This document shows positions 45,129 to 53,913 of a stretch of 64,000 nt of DNA, one piece after another. The translations under genes and the position numbers were made by a program. The notes under the pieces were generated by a model that was not told the origin of the DNA, did no database searches, and saw only the letters and a program-made list of their open reading frames with translations. Source of the DNA: Spartinivicinus poritis (GTDB lineage Bacteria > Pseudomonadota > Gammaproteobacteria > Pseudomonadales > Zooshikellaceae); NCBI RefSeq assembly GCF_028858535.1, contig NZ_JAPMOU010000026.1:1-64000 (forward strand), given 5' to 3'. Every line of letters begins with the position of its first letter. The first letter of the stretch is position 1.

Positions 45129-46517
45129 ATGTTAGGACCTTTGAAGTGGCAGTCCTCGCTTATCGAACGATATAATCAGCAAGGCCCACGTTATACCTCA
45201 TACCCTACTGCCGTTGAGTTTTCAGAATCATTTGAGCCTGACCACTATCAACAGGCTTTAACAAAACTCAAACATCAGCAAACACCACTGTCGCTGTATG
45301 TACACATCCCATTTTGTGCCAGTGTTTGTTATTACTGCGGCTGTAATAAAATTATTACCAAAAACCGGCAAAAAGCTCTGCCCTATCTGACGGTATTGGA
45401 AAAAGAAATCCAGCTTATCTCTCAGCAATTAGACTGCAAGCCTGTGGTTGAGCAACTGCACTGGGGAGGTGGTACCCCTACCTTTTTGACCCATGAGCAA
45501 ACCGCCCAGTTGTTTAAGCTGCTGGAGCAACACTTTCAACTGGTGGATGATATTGATGGGGATTACTCGATTGAAATAGACCCACGAGAAGCTGACTGGC
45601 CAACCATGGGGTTATTACGCTCCTTGGGATTTAATCGTATTAGTTTAGGCATTCAGGATTTTAATCCGGTTGTGCAAAAAGCGGTTAATCGAGTTCAATC
45701 AGAGGCTGAAACAGAGGCTATTTTTGAAGCAGCCAGAGCATTATTATTTAAATCCATTAATGTGGATTTAATTTATGGATTACCTTTTCAAACTACAACC
45801 AGCTTTTTAGAAACCCTTGATAAAGTCATTGCTCTCTCACCCGACCGGCTCTCGATATTTAATTACGCCCACTTACCCCATCGGTTTAAGCCACAACGAC
45901 GAATTAAGCCCAACGACTTACCTTCTGCTACAGAAAAACTCAGTATTTTACAGCACAGTATTGACCGGCTACAGGCAGCTGGCTACCACTATATTGGTAT
46001 GGATCACTTTGCTTTGCCTGATGATAAACTGGCTATTGCTCAAGCAAAAGGCGAGTTACATCGTAACTTTCAAGGCTATACCACCCATGGCCATTGCGAC
46101 TTAATTGGGCTTGGGGTGTCTTCAATTAGTCAGATTGGTGATGTTTACTGCCAAAATCACACTGCACTTGATGACTATATTCAGTCAATCGAAAATAATC
46201 AGTTACCAATTAAACGTGGCTTTCGATTAAACCAGGATGATTTACTTAGACGAAGTATTATTCAACAGCTAATCTGCCATTTTCAGGTAGATTTAGCTGA
46301 GTATTGCCAACCTCTTGGAATAAATTGGCATGTTTATTTCCGGGAAGAAATTATGCAACTTATGCCAATGCTTGAAGATGGGCTCATTACCTTAGCCGAT
46401 AGCAAGTTAACTATCACCAACAATGGAAGGCTATTAGCCAGAAATATCTGTATGGTGTTTGATCGATATCTGGCAAGCAAACAGTCAACGGAAAATTTAT
46501 TTTCTAAAGTCATTTAA
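45129..46517 (+). CDS. hemN: Oxygen-independent coproporphyrinogen III oxidase HemN
   Basis: The 462-residue radical-SAM enzyme has the iron-sulfur motif CASVCYYCGC (CxxxCxxC) after YVHIPF, WGGGTPTFL, and the HemN-typical GMDHFALPDDKL. It makes protoporphyrinogen IX without oxygen, supplying haem when oxygen is scarce. An Anr box precedes the gene, so it should be induced together with the cbb3 oxidase it supports. Length and start match the family. The genes on either side are the cco assembly block and anr. Confidence 0.95.
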   Translation: MLGPLKWQSSLIERYNQQGPRYTSYPTAVEFSESFEPDHYQQALTKLKHQQTPLSLYVHIPFCASVCYYCGCNKIITKNRQKALPYLTVLEKEIQLISQQLDCKPVVEQLHWGGGTPTFLTHEQTAQLFKLLEQHFQLVDDIDGDYSIEIDPREADWPTMGLLRSLGFNRISLGIQDFNPVVQKAVNRVQSEAETEAIFEAARALLFKSINVDLIYGLPFQTTTSFLETLDKVIALSPDRLSIFNYAHLPHRFKPQRRIKPNDLPSATEKLSILQHSIDRLQAAGYHYIGMDHFALPDDKLAIAQAKGELHRNFQGYTTHGHCDLIGLGVSSISQIGDVYCQNHTALDDYIQSIENNQLPIKRGFRLNQDDLLRRSIIQQLICHFQVDLAEYCQPLGINWHVYFREEIMQLMPMLEDGLITLADSKLTITNNGRLLARNICMVFDRYLASKQSTENLFSKVI

Positions 46518-46625
46518 TACTAGAAATTTTCGCTTGTTGCTAACCGGGTTCACCCCCTACAATAATCAGAATGTACCCGTTAGCCTAAATTAACAACTTT
46601 ATGCGTTCGAGGCCTCAGCGTAACA

Positions 46626-47378
46626 ATGACTGCCAAAGTAAAACCTATCAACCAAGTCGCTTGCAAAGACTGTATATTAAGCACCCTTTGCCTGCCTATT
46701 GCCTTAAAAATAGAAGATATTGATACGCTAGACAGCATTATTAAACGAGGCAAGCCGCTACGCAAAGGTGAGCATTTGTTTTTCCAGGGTGACACGTTCA
46801 GCTCTATCTATGCTGTTCGCTCTGGCGCCTTAAAAACCTACACCACCACTGATGATGGCGTTGAACAAATTACTGGCTTCCAGTTACCAAGTGAATTAGT
46901 TGGGTTAAGTGGTATTGATGATGAACATTATCCAGTATCAGCTCAAGCAGTTGAAACCACTATGGTCTGTGAAATCCCCTTCGAAAAACTGGATGAGCTG
47001 GCCAGTACTCTGCCTGAGCTACGTCGTAAATTAATGCAAATCATGAGTAAAGAAATTCGCGAAGATCAGCAAATGATGCTGCTACTCAGTAAGAAAAATG
47101 CCGATGAGCGGATTGCAACCTTTCTCTTAAACTTAGCTGCCCGCTTCCGTCGCCGGGGCTTTTCCTCTCAAGCTTTCAGACTCCCCATGTCTCGCAATGA
47201 GATGGGCAATTACTTGGGGCTTGCGGTAGAAACAGTTAGTCGTGTCTTCACGCGCTTCCAAAAAAATGGCTTAATTGATGCCAATGGTAAGGAAATTCTG
47301 ATCAAGGATTCCATGACTATTTGCTCTTTAGCTGGGGGCAAACCTGTTAATCAAGCCAATGATTCATTAACAGGCTAA
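46626..47378 (+). CDS. anr: Oxygen-sensing regulator Anr (FNR family)
   Basis: The 250-residue protein has the FNR-type 4Fe-4S cysteines Cys13, Cys16 and Cys22 (CKDCILSTLC) and Cys115 (MVCEIP), a cyclic-nucleotide-binding-like fold, and a C-terminal helix-turn-helix with the recognition segment ETVSRVFTRF that reads TTGAT sites. Loss of oxygen lets it activate microaerobic genes such as ccoN and hemN, whose boxes are seen here. The name anr follows Pseudomonas synteny with hemN and apt; fnr would be equally valid. Confidence 0.95.
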   Translation: MTAKVKPINQVACKDCILSTLCLPIALKIEDIDTLDSIIKRGKPLRKGEHLFFQGDTFSSIYAVRSGALKTYTTTDDGVEQITGFQLPSELVGLSGIDDEHYPVSAQAVETTMVCEIPFEKLDELASTLPELRRKLMQIMSKEIREDQQMMLLLSKKNADERIATFLLNLAARFRRRGFSSQAFRLPMSRNEMGNYLGLAVETVSRVFTRFQKNGLIDANGKEILIKDSMTICSLAGGKPVNQANDSLTG

Positions 47379-47396
47379 CCTTCCTACCCAGCAAAC

Positions 47397-47576
47397 TTAG
47401 GAACGTGCACGAAATAGCTGACAGTTTTGGCTCCAATCCATCCCGCTTGGCGCTATAAGTTTATTGGTGGTTAGGGCAAAAACTCGACATAAGCCCACTA
47501 TGCCTTCTTTTTTGCGCCTTGCCAAACGAGCTTGGAGCAAAAATCCAGCAAGTGATTTCGTGCATGTCCCTTAGCT
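47397..47576. repeat. MITE-like element with long imperfect terminal repeats
   Basis: The left end CTTAGGAACGTGCACGAAAT and the right end ATTTCGTGCATGTCCCTTAG are imperfect inverted repeats, and the similarity continues inward (TTTTGGCTCCAA against CTTGGAGCAAAA; CTTGGCGC against GCGCCTTG) for about 60 nt on each side. The element of about 180 bp fills most of the anr-apt spacer and is non-coding. It could fold into one long hairpin. Confidence 0.55.
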
Positions 47577-47616
47577 GGGAAAAAGCATCGATAAACCATT
47601 ATCTGGAAAAATTATA

Positions 47617-48159
47617 ATGATATTTGACGAATATTATGTAAAGTCATTAATCCGTAGTGTTCCTGACTGGCCCAGCCCTGGTGTCATGTTTCGTGATATT
47701 ACTCCCTTATATAAATCACCAAAAGCACAACGAATGGTGGTTGATAGCTTCATTCAACGTTATGTTGATGCCGATTTTACCCATATTGGCGCAATGGAAG
47801 CTCGTGGTTTTTTACTAGGCTCGGTCATTTCCTATGAGCTGAATAAGCCTCTAGTGCTATTTCGAAAACAAGGCAAGCTACCTACACAAACCATTGCAGA
47901 AGAATATGACATCGAATATGGAAAAGCAGTGCTAGAAGTACAACATGATGCTTTTGAAAGTGGTGCAAGTATTCTGCTAGTGGATGACTTGATTGCAACG
48001 GGAGGCACTCTTCTTGCCGCAGCAACCTTAACCCGACAGTTAGGGGGTAGTATTTATGAAACAGCGGCCATTATTGACTTGCCTGATTTAGGTGGCAGTC
48101 AAAAACTCCAGGATTCGGATATTCCTGTTTATACACTTTGTGCCTTTGCTAAAGACTAG
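47617..48159 (+). CDS. apt: Adenine phosphoribosyltransferase
   Basis: Apt joins adenine and PRPP to give AMP in purine salvage. The 180-residue protein has [27 protein letters not shown] and the PRPP motif [14 protein letters not shown], all diagnostic. The position after anr matches Pseudomonas. The start ATG lies in an AT-rich context with a weak ribosome binding site, and the repeat element just upstream probably pushed its promoter to 47577-47616. Confidence 0.95.
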   Translation: MIFDEYYVKSLIRSVPDWPSPGVMFRDITPLYKSPKAQRMVVDSFIQRYVDADFTHIGAMEARGFLLGSVISYELNKPLVLFRKQGKLPTQTIAEEYDIEYGKAVLEVQHDAFESGASILLVDDLIATGGTLLAAATLTRQLGGSIYETAAIIDLPDLGGSQKLQDSDIPVYTLCAFAKD

Positions 48160-48582
48160 CAGGCCTGGCTGCACCAATGCGCGCCCATCAAAGGGTGCGC
48201 TGGTTATCGAAGAGTAAAGCTGTTACCGCTAATTTCACCGTCATTTAAATGACAACTCTGTCAGCTATTTGATCACTTTATAATTTTCTTGTTCATCTTG
48301 CTCAACAAACATCAGGTAGGTTAAAAAGCGAAAGTAATATTTCCACTACCGCTAACCCCATTCTTCAGAGCATTATCCTTATCAAACACTTTTTAACTTT
48401 TTCCAAGTAAAGCAAGCCGTTAAGTTGTGTATTTCAGTCTACACTAACCATAAAACAGGATTTTATTGAATATCAGTCATTTTTTTGTAATGAAGAAAAG
48501 GAATGCCAACAGCAGTAAAGGCCCATACTGGTCAAAAAAATGCATTAAAAACAATAAACGTAGGGAAAATGAGAGCTGAATA
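48160..48582. other. Intergenic region with hairpin after apt
   Basis: A GC-rich hairpin at 48173-48205 (ACCAATGCGCGCCC against GGGTGCGCTGGT, with bulges) follows the apt stop and may end its transcript, although no T-run follows. The remaining 370 bp is AT-rich without a plausible gene and presumably includes the promoter of the lysozyme-like gene at 48583. Confidence 0.5.
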
Positions 48583-49080
48583 ATGGGCATTTGTGCAGAA
48601 GAACTAAGACATTATGTCGTTCAACCCACTTTAAAGCAATTGCAAATCAAGCATTGCTTAGCAGAAAATTTGCTAATGGGGACAGCTGCTCAGGAAAGTG
48701 GGCTAGGCTTCTACCTACGCCCTAAAAAACATCATTCCTATGGCATTTATTGCATTACCCCTATTATGCATAGAAATATTTGGGATAAATATTTGGTTCA
48801 ATTACCAGAACTGGCAAGTCAGGTAAGGGGATTGGCCAGCCAGCATGAATTTTTGGAAAATCCCCACCAAGAATTAGCCACTAACCTGAGTTATGCAACA
48901 GCCATTGCCTGGATGGTTTACCAGCGTGTCCCAAATTTTCCGACTAAAGGTGATCCATCCAATTTAGGGTTGTTAGGGAAATGCTGGCGCCGTTATTACC
49001 ATGGTAAACCCCAGGCCTCATTAGACGACTTTATCCATAATTACCATCAGTATATCCTGGGTACTCCGCAAGCAGCCTGA
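48583..49080 (+). CDS. Phage-type lysozyme-like protein
   Basis: The 165-residue protein contains LLMGTAAQESGLGFYLRP with a candidate catalytic Glu in QES, then YGIYCITPIMHRNIWDKYL and LSYATAIAWMVYQRVP, which resembles the small lysozyme-like proteins found in phage structural modules. It has no signal peptide. No other phage gene is nearby, so it is an orphan, perhaps a domesticated phage remnant. Peptidoglycan cleavage is inferred from the motif. The upstream ribosome binding site is weak. Confidence 0.6.
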   Translation: MGICAEELRHYVVQPTLKQLQIKHCLAENLLMGTAAQESGLGFYLRPKKHHSYGIYCITPIMHRNIWDKYLVQLPELASQVRGLASQHEFLENPHQELATNLSYATAIAWMVYQRVPNFPTKGDPSNLGLLGKCWRRYYHGKPQASLDDFIHNYHQYILGTPQAA

Positions 49081-49211
49081 CGGTCTAACATAGCAACTGC
49101 TTATATTAATTACCGCAGTAGGTTGAAAATATAGTCTGTTAATATTTTATATTTACTTGCTGACTATTAACTTTTTAAGCAAGCGCATATGTTCCTGTAT
49201 TGCCTATTTAC

Positions 49212-49541
49212 TTAACCTGATAACTGCTCAGCACACTGAATACACAAATCCGTATAAGGCATTACCTTTAATCGAGCAGGTGCAATCTCCTGCCCACAAT
49301 GACTACAAAACAGATACTCTTCATTATCAATACGTGTTAATGCACGCTGGACCTTGATTAACTCTGATAAAGTCTCATTACCTAGAGCATCGACCACCTC
49401 ATCATTTTCACGTTCTTGTGCCTGCTCTGACCAGTCTCGGCTGGTGGGTTTTACTGCATCCCGCTTCAGTCGCGACAATCGCTGTTCCAACTCCACTTGT
49501 TTAGCCTGTAGTTGACGTTTTATGTCTTCATATAATGTCAT
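49212..49541 (-). CDS. DksA/TraR-type zinc finger protein
   Basis: The protein of 109 residues has a helical, charged N-terminus (QLQAKQVELEQRLSRLKRD) and a C4 zinc finger (FCSHCGQEI, then LCIQCAEQL), with coiled-coil-like spacing. This is the short DksA-like group in gammaproteobacteria, which may bind RNA polymerase and modulate stringent-type transcription. ATG 49541 is used because GTGAGG lies 6 nt upstream; the longer frame from 49562 lacks such a site. The gene lies between an orphan lysozyme-like gene and ttcA. Confidence 0.85.
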   Translation of the reverse strand: MTLYEDIKRQLQAKQVELEQRLSRLKRDAVKPTSRDWSEQAQERENDEVVDALGNETLSELIKVQRALTRIDNEEYLFCSHCGQEIAPARLKVMPYTDLCIQCAEQLSG

Positions 49542-49755
49542 GCAGTGCCTCACCACTTTCACATTCGTTATTAAAAACTGTTATTGACTTACTTTATCTA
49601 ACTATAGCGTTTTCTAACGTTCCTATTGATTGGGCAAACAATACAGACAAAAAGTTTGCTTCTCTTCCCCTTACCCACATACTTTATTCTCATTAACAAC
49701 AGGCTCAGGTATAATCAGCCCCCCATTACCTGGTTGCCTTCACTTAGCTGTAACG

Positions 49756-50676
49756 ATGTCTATGCAAAAGCCAAAATCTGACAAACTCACCCTTAACAAG
49801 CTACAAAAACGCTTACGTCGCGAAGTGGGCCGAGCCATTGCCGACTTCAATATGATTGAAGACGGTGACAAAGTCATGTGTTGCTTGTCTGGTGGTAAGG
49901 ACAGCTACACGCTGCTGGATATCTTGCTTAACCTACAACAACATGCCCCTATCAACTTTTCTATTGTGGCAGTTAACCTGGACCAAAAGCAGCCTGGCTT
50001 TCCCGAGGAAGTACTACCTAACTACCTAAATTCACTGAATATTGACTATTTAATTGTTGAAGAAGACACTTACAGTATTGTTAAAGACAAAGTACCCGAA
50101 GGAAAAACCACCTGTGCCTTATGCTCAAGACTGAGACGAGGTATCTTATACAGTACCGCAAAAAAGCTAGGCGCCACTAAGATTGCTCTAGGCCATCATC
50201 GTGACGATATCATCGAAACCTTACTATTAAATATGTTTTATGGTGGCAAAATGAAAGCTATGCCTGCCAAACTGGTTTCAGATGATGGCCAGCACATGGT
50301 TATTCGTCCACTAGCCTACAGCCGTGAAAAAGACATTGCCAAATACGCCAATTTGAAAGATTTTCCGATCATTCCTTGTAACCTGTGTGGCTCTCAGGAA
50401 AACCTGCAGCGTAAACAGATGAAAGCCATGCTAAACCAGTGGGACCGCCAGTTCCCTGGGCGTATTGAAAGCATGTTTCGTGCAACGCAAAATATCGTTC
50501 CATCACATATGGTAGACACAAGCCTGTTTGACTTTCAATCACTAACAACACAAGACCAGCCATTCCCTGATGGAGATCAGGCCTTTGACCCACCCAGCTT
50601 AGATTACCAAGCAGGTATTGATGAAAGCACAGATGCAGAAGAACAACCATCAGTGGTAAAGCTTATTTCACTGTAG
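49756..50676 (+). CDS. ttcA: tRNA 2-thiocytidine biosynthesis protein TtcA
   Basis: From ATG 49756 the protein has 306 residues. It has the PP-loop SGGKDS at 45-50 and two CxxC pairs (CALC, CNLC) for the iron-sulfur cluster. TtcA adds sulfur to C32 of certain tRNAs, using ATP to activate the base. A longer frame from 49630 would add 42 residues unlike any relative. The C-terminal tail (DEQ-rich, about 40 residues) varies in this family. Confidence 0.93.
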   Translation: MSMQKPKSDKLTLNKLQKRLRREVGRAIADFNMIEDGDKVMCCLSGGKDSYTLLDILLNLQQHAPINFSIVAVNLDQKQPGFPEEVLPNYLNSLNIDYLIVEEDTYSIVKDKVPEGKTTCALCSRLRRGILYSTAKKLGATKIALGHHRDDIIETLLLNMFYGGKMKAMPAKLVSDDGQHMVIRPLAYSREKDIAKYANLKDFPIIPCNLCGSQENLQRKQMKAMLNQWDRQFPGRIESMFRATQNIVPSHMVDTSLFDFQSLTTQDQPFPDGDQAFDPPSLDYQAGIDESTDAEEQPSVVKLISL

Positions 50677-50743
50677 CAGAACGCCCAAATAGCAAACACT
50701 ATTCTAGGTTGGTATCACCTTACCAGCCTGTCATACTACTTTT

Positions 50744-51580
50744 TTACTTCTTCACTTCATTTAAATTCCAATCATATTGGTAGCTGATATCGCCTTTAAA
50801 TTGCGCTAACTGCTTACGCAAAGCTGGCTGGGCATATTGCTGTAAGTGCTGTATTAAAGCAGTTTCGTTATCACCGAAATCAACCTGATACCAGTCGTAT
50901 ATTTTTGATAATACAAGCCCTTGCTTCGAAAATGAAACCCCTTTAGCCTGATTGATAAACCGTTTAGTTGCCGCCTCTAATACTTGCTCTTGATTATCTG
51001 CCGTTAACGCTTGAGTAGCTAAATCAGGGCAACCCAAGCTAGCACAATTGACCACATAGTGAATCCGCTGATCTTGCCAGATAGGCCTGAGAATACGGTG
51101 CTCAATATCATTCAAGGTAATTGCCTGGCCAGCAATACGAATAATTTCATCATCCCAAGGGCCAAAACTAAAAATGCCTTTACCCAGTTTTTTAATTGAG
51201 CTGACAGGGTAGTTATTCAACACCAATTGTACAGTCAACGCATTATATAAATTAACCCAATAAGCAAACTGCTCTTGTTTTTTATATTGGCGCGGATCAA
51301 TATGACTCAGTTGTTCAATATAACGAGCCAACTGCTGTTTATCACTAGCACTCACTTCATTGTAATTAAACAAATGCCCCTCAGGTTTAACCACCAAGTG
51401 TTGGTTTAACAGCTGCTGCCATCGTTGATGGTTAATTTGGTGGCTATTTTGTTCATTACTGGTTTGCCAAAAATGCCATAAGTTGGCTTTTGGTGCCGCA
51501 ACAGAAAGAGTAGGCTGACAAACGATCAATACAGCCAACCCCCATAATAAACCCCACAGCTTACGTTTCATTACAACCAC
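50744..51580 (-). CDS. DUF547 family secreted protein
   Basis: The 278-residue precursor has a signal peptide (RKLWGLLWGLAVLIVCQPTLSVAA) and a DUF547 domain: FAYWVNLYNALTVQLVLNNYP, LNDIEHRILRP and RIHYVVNCASLGCPDLA. Function is unknown; the domain is papain/transglutaminase-like, with Cys and His (VNCASLGC, DIEH) in candidate catalytic positions. The start is GTG at 51580, because GGGAGG lies 7 nt upstream; an internal ATG at 51571 lacks good spacing. It converges on ttcA. Confidence 0.83.
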   Translation of the reverse strand: MVVMKRKLWGLLWGLAVLIVCQPTLSVAAPKANLWHFWQTSNEQNSHQINHQRWQQLLNQHLVVKPEGHLFNYNEVSASDKQQLARYIEQLSHIDPRQYKKQEQFAYWVNLYNALTVQLVLNNYPVSSIKKLGKGIFSFGPWDDEIIRIAGQAITLNDIEHRILRPIWQDQRIHYVVNCASLGCPDLATQALTADNQEQVLEAATKRFINQAKGVSFSKQGLVLSKIYDWYQVDFGDNETALIQHLQQYAQPALRKQLAQFKGDISYQYDWNLNEVKK

Positions 51581-52216
51581 TTATTAACCTCCCGATAAAT
51601 TAAGCCTTCTTTACATTAGTAAAAGAAAGGTACGGTTTGATAACTCTTTCATTTTCAAACTAAAGATATGTTTTGTTCATAACTATTAGTCATATAAATA
51701 AGGAAAAAGGTTAATAATGTTTAAAAAAACGCTTTATAAGCACTGAAAACTATAACAAATCAAGTGACCCTGTAAGCTGATTTATTTATACTGAACCTGT
51801 TAACTGGATTTAACATAAGCTAATAAAAGAAATAAAAACGCATAAAAAACAAACCATAAACTAACAATAACAGGTACAAAAAGCAGCCATTTATACTGCT
51901 CCCTAAGTTTTAAGAGTAACCTAAATGTGGTGAAACAATTTTTTTGTTTTCCGTATGCTGCTTTCAAGAATCAACAAGTAGGGCATCCCCTTATCTATAG
52001 CCAATGCGAATGATTTTTAGGGGCGGCCGTCGAGCGATGAGGCCCCATGAGTTTATGTTTTTATACATGATTGGGGTGAAGGCAGTTAAATGCTCCTGCT
52101 GAAACTGCATTCCCACCATCCATGGTGGTCAGCGACGACAACAAACCCTAAAGATCCATTCGCGAAGGGTATGATGTCTACTTTACTTGATACTTAAAAA
52201 GCCAAGGAGGTAACAC
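51581..52216. other. Intergenic region with repeat copy B
   Basis: This 636-bp gap separates the divergent DUF547 and Yip1 genes. It is AT-rich on the left and contains the dispersed repeat copy at 51991-52173. The Yip1 gene has an AAGGAGG ribosome binding site at its right end. I see no credible gene. Confidence 0.5.
51991..52173. repeat. Copy B of a dispersed MITE-like repeat
   Basis: The left end (CCAATGCGAATGA) and right end (CATTCGCGAAGGGTATGA) are imperfect inverted repeats and match the ends of copy A at 27341-27440. Shared interior blocks include AACTGCATTC, CACCATCC and ACAAACCCTA. It is longer than copy A because of an insert containing a GC-rich stretch (GGGGCGGCCGTCGAGCGATG). It is non-coding. 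Confidence 0.55.
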
Positions 52217-52822
52217 ATGCTGTTAAATCACATCTGGGGGTTATTTACAACTCCCCAACAAGAGTGGCGGCTCATTCGTAATGAATCTAATTCAGTTAGT
52301 AAAATTTACTTAACTCATGTTCTATTACTTGCTGCGATCCCTGCTATTTGTGGATATATTGGCTTTACTCAAGTGGGTTGGTCAGTCGGCACCGACAAGC
52401 TGGTCAAGCTCACTGAAGCCAATGCTGCAAGCATGGCTTTGCTGGGTTACATGGCGATGTTAGCAGGCATTTTTGTCATGGGCTGCTTTATTCAGTGGAT
52501 GGCCAAAACCTATCATGCCAATACTACCTTAAGTCAGACTATTGTCTTTGCCGCTTATACCGCCACCCCCTTGTTCCTTACCGGCCTGGGTGCTCTATTA
52601 CCCAACGTATGGCTCAATCTGTTTCTTGTCATTGCTGGGGCCAGTTATGCAACCTACCTACTCTACACTGGTATTCCTGTTATGATGAAGGTACCCAAAG
52701 AAGTCGGTTTTTTATTTGCCAGCAGCGTGCTTTGTGTCGGGTTGGTGGTGCTCGTTTCAATGATCACTATCACCGTTTTATTTTGGGGCATTGGCATTGG
52801 ACCATCACAAGTAGTCTTTTAA
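52217..52822 (+). CDS. Yip1 domain inner-membrane protein
   Basis: The 201-residue protein starts LNHIWGLFTTPQQEWRLIR, the hallmark of bacterial Yip1-family (YohC-like) proteins, and has five membrane segments after it. Function is unknown. A strong AAGGAGG site lies 8 nt before the ATG. It precedes the SprT gene by 75 nt on the same strand, with a perfect hairpin between them. Confidence 0.87.
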   Translation: MLLNHIWGLFTTPQQEWRLIRNESNSVSKIYLTHVLLLAAIPAICGYIGFTQVGWSVGTDKLVKLTEANAASMALLGYMAMLAGIFVMGCFIQWMAKTYHANTTLSQTIVFAAYTATPLFLTGLGALLPNVWLNLFLVIAGASYATYLLYTGIPVMMKVPKEVGFLFASSVLCVGLVVLVSMITITVLFWGIGIGPSQVVF

Positions 52823-52853
52823 TTTCTCTTGGCAGTTACAAGTCAACCGCCTA

Positions 52854-52882
52854 CAATTGCCGAATAGATTATTCGGCAATTG
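52854..52882. terminator. Perfect 13-bp hairpin between Yip1 and SprT genes
   Basis: CAATTGCCGAATA (52854-52866) pairs exactly with TATTCGGCAATTG (52870-52882) with a loop of only 3 nt (GAT). It ends 15 nt before the SprT ATG. There is no T-run, so it may be a regulatory leader hairpin or an operator rather than a terminator. Confidence 0.5.
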
Positions 52883-52897
52883 ATGTGTTAGTTAAAA

Positions 52898-53374
52898 ATG
52901 CTTGAAGATGCAGTGGTTAAGCGAGTAAGAGTGTTAATCTGCCTGGCTGAAACCCGTTTTGGCAGAATGTTTCAAATGCCCACTATTCGCTTTGACCTAA
53001 CAGGTACTTGTGCAGGTACTGCCGACTGGCTTAACAATGAGGTGCGCTTCAACGCTTTATTTCTAGCCCACCATCAACAACATTTTATTACTCATACCGT
53101 TGCCCATGAAGTAGCACACTTAATTGCCCCTCTCGTTTACGGCAGTCGCATAAAGCCCCATGGTAAAGAGTGGCAGTTCGTGATGATACAAGTATTTCGT
53201 TGCCCAGCAGAACGCTGTCATCAATATGACTTAGCGACCCTCAATAACCAGCGCCGCTACGATTGTCATTGTGCTCAACCCGTTTGGTTGGGGCCAATAC
53301 AACATAAACGTGCTCAGCAAGGGACACGCTATATTTGTAAACAGTGTCGACAGCCACTAAAAGCAGCAGTGTGA
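52898..53374 (+). CDS. sprT: SprT-family zinc metalloprotease
   Basis: The 158-residue protein has the HEVAH zinc motif (HTVAHEVAHLIAP), the SprT core (HGKEWQFVMIQVF) and a C-terminal four-cysteine zinc ribbon (CHC at about 126 and CKQC near the end). SprT is related to the SPRTN proteases; the bacterial role is poorly known. The length matches the family. No ribosome binding site is evident, and the hairpin at 52854-52882 sits in its leader. Confidence 0.87.
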   Translation: MLEDAVVKRVRVLICLAETRFGRMFQMPTIRFDLTGTCAGTADWLNNEVRFNALFLAHHQQHFITHTVAHEVAHLIAPLVYGSRIKPHGKEWQFVMIQVFRCPAERCHQYDLATLNNQRRYDCHCAQPVWLGPIQHKRAQQGTRYICKQCRQPLKAAV

Positions 53375-53913
53375 CTACAAAATACCATCAAACTCATCTC
53401 TTAATTCAGTCAAGTGATAACCACACTAATAAGGTATTGCTAATTAAGAAGATCATTTAAAGGAGTAAAAAGTTTATCTCAACAAACAAGTAACACACTG
53501 CACGTTATTTTTTAATGTCTATTTTTTATCACTAAAAAACTAATTTGAAGATTCTTTCTATTTAACAACTAATTTTTTAATCGGCTCATCCTTTATAAAA
53601 AAACCTATGTATTTATTCTCAAATAGTGCCATTTCATTGAACTAAGGGTGTCATTATTGGCCTACACAGGGAACAATAGCGCCAGGAACGTAGCGGTTGA
53701 TTTAGCTCTGAGAGTTGATCAAATACCGAACAGGGAATTGAGTTAGCAAGTTCGCACAGGTTTTATTAATTGACTCATTAAGTTTATTAACTGAGTTGTT
53801 GGTTTTTTATTCGCTCTTGGCTTATATACCTAAGCTATATTCTGAACAATAAGTCATGCTTTGAACACATTGGCGCCAACAACCTATATTGTTAAATTAA
53901 AGGATAAGTGCTA
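53375..53913. other. Intergenic region before the large lipoprotein gene
   Basis: This 539-bp AT-rich gap has no credible gene. A GAATTG-rich stretch at about 53730-53790 contains partial direct repeats (TTTATTAATTGACTCATTAAG and TTTATTAACTGAGTTG). The promoter of the lipoprotein gene is presumably in the last 150 bp, where an AAGGA site precedes ATG 53914. Confidence 0.5.

Noticed and set aside
52495..52905. 136-codon plus-strand frame overlapping the Yip1 gene
   Set aside because: It is a frame-shifted shadow of the Yip1 gene, which has the ribosome binding site and domain pattern.
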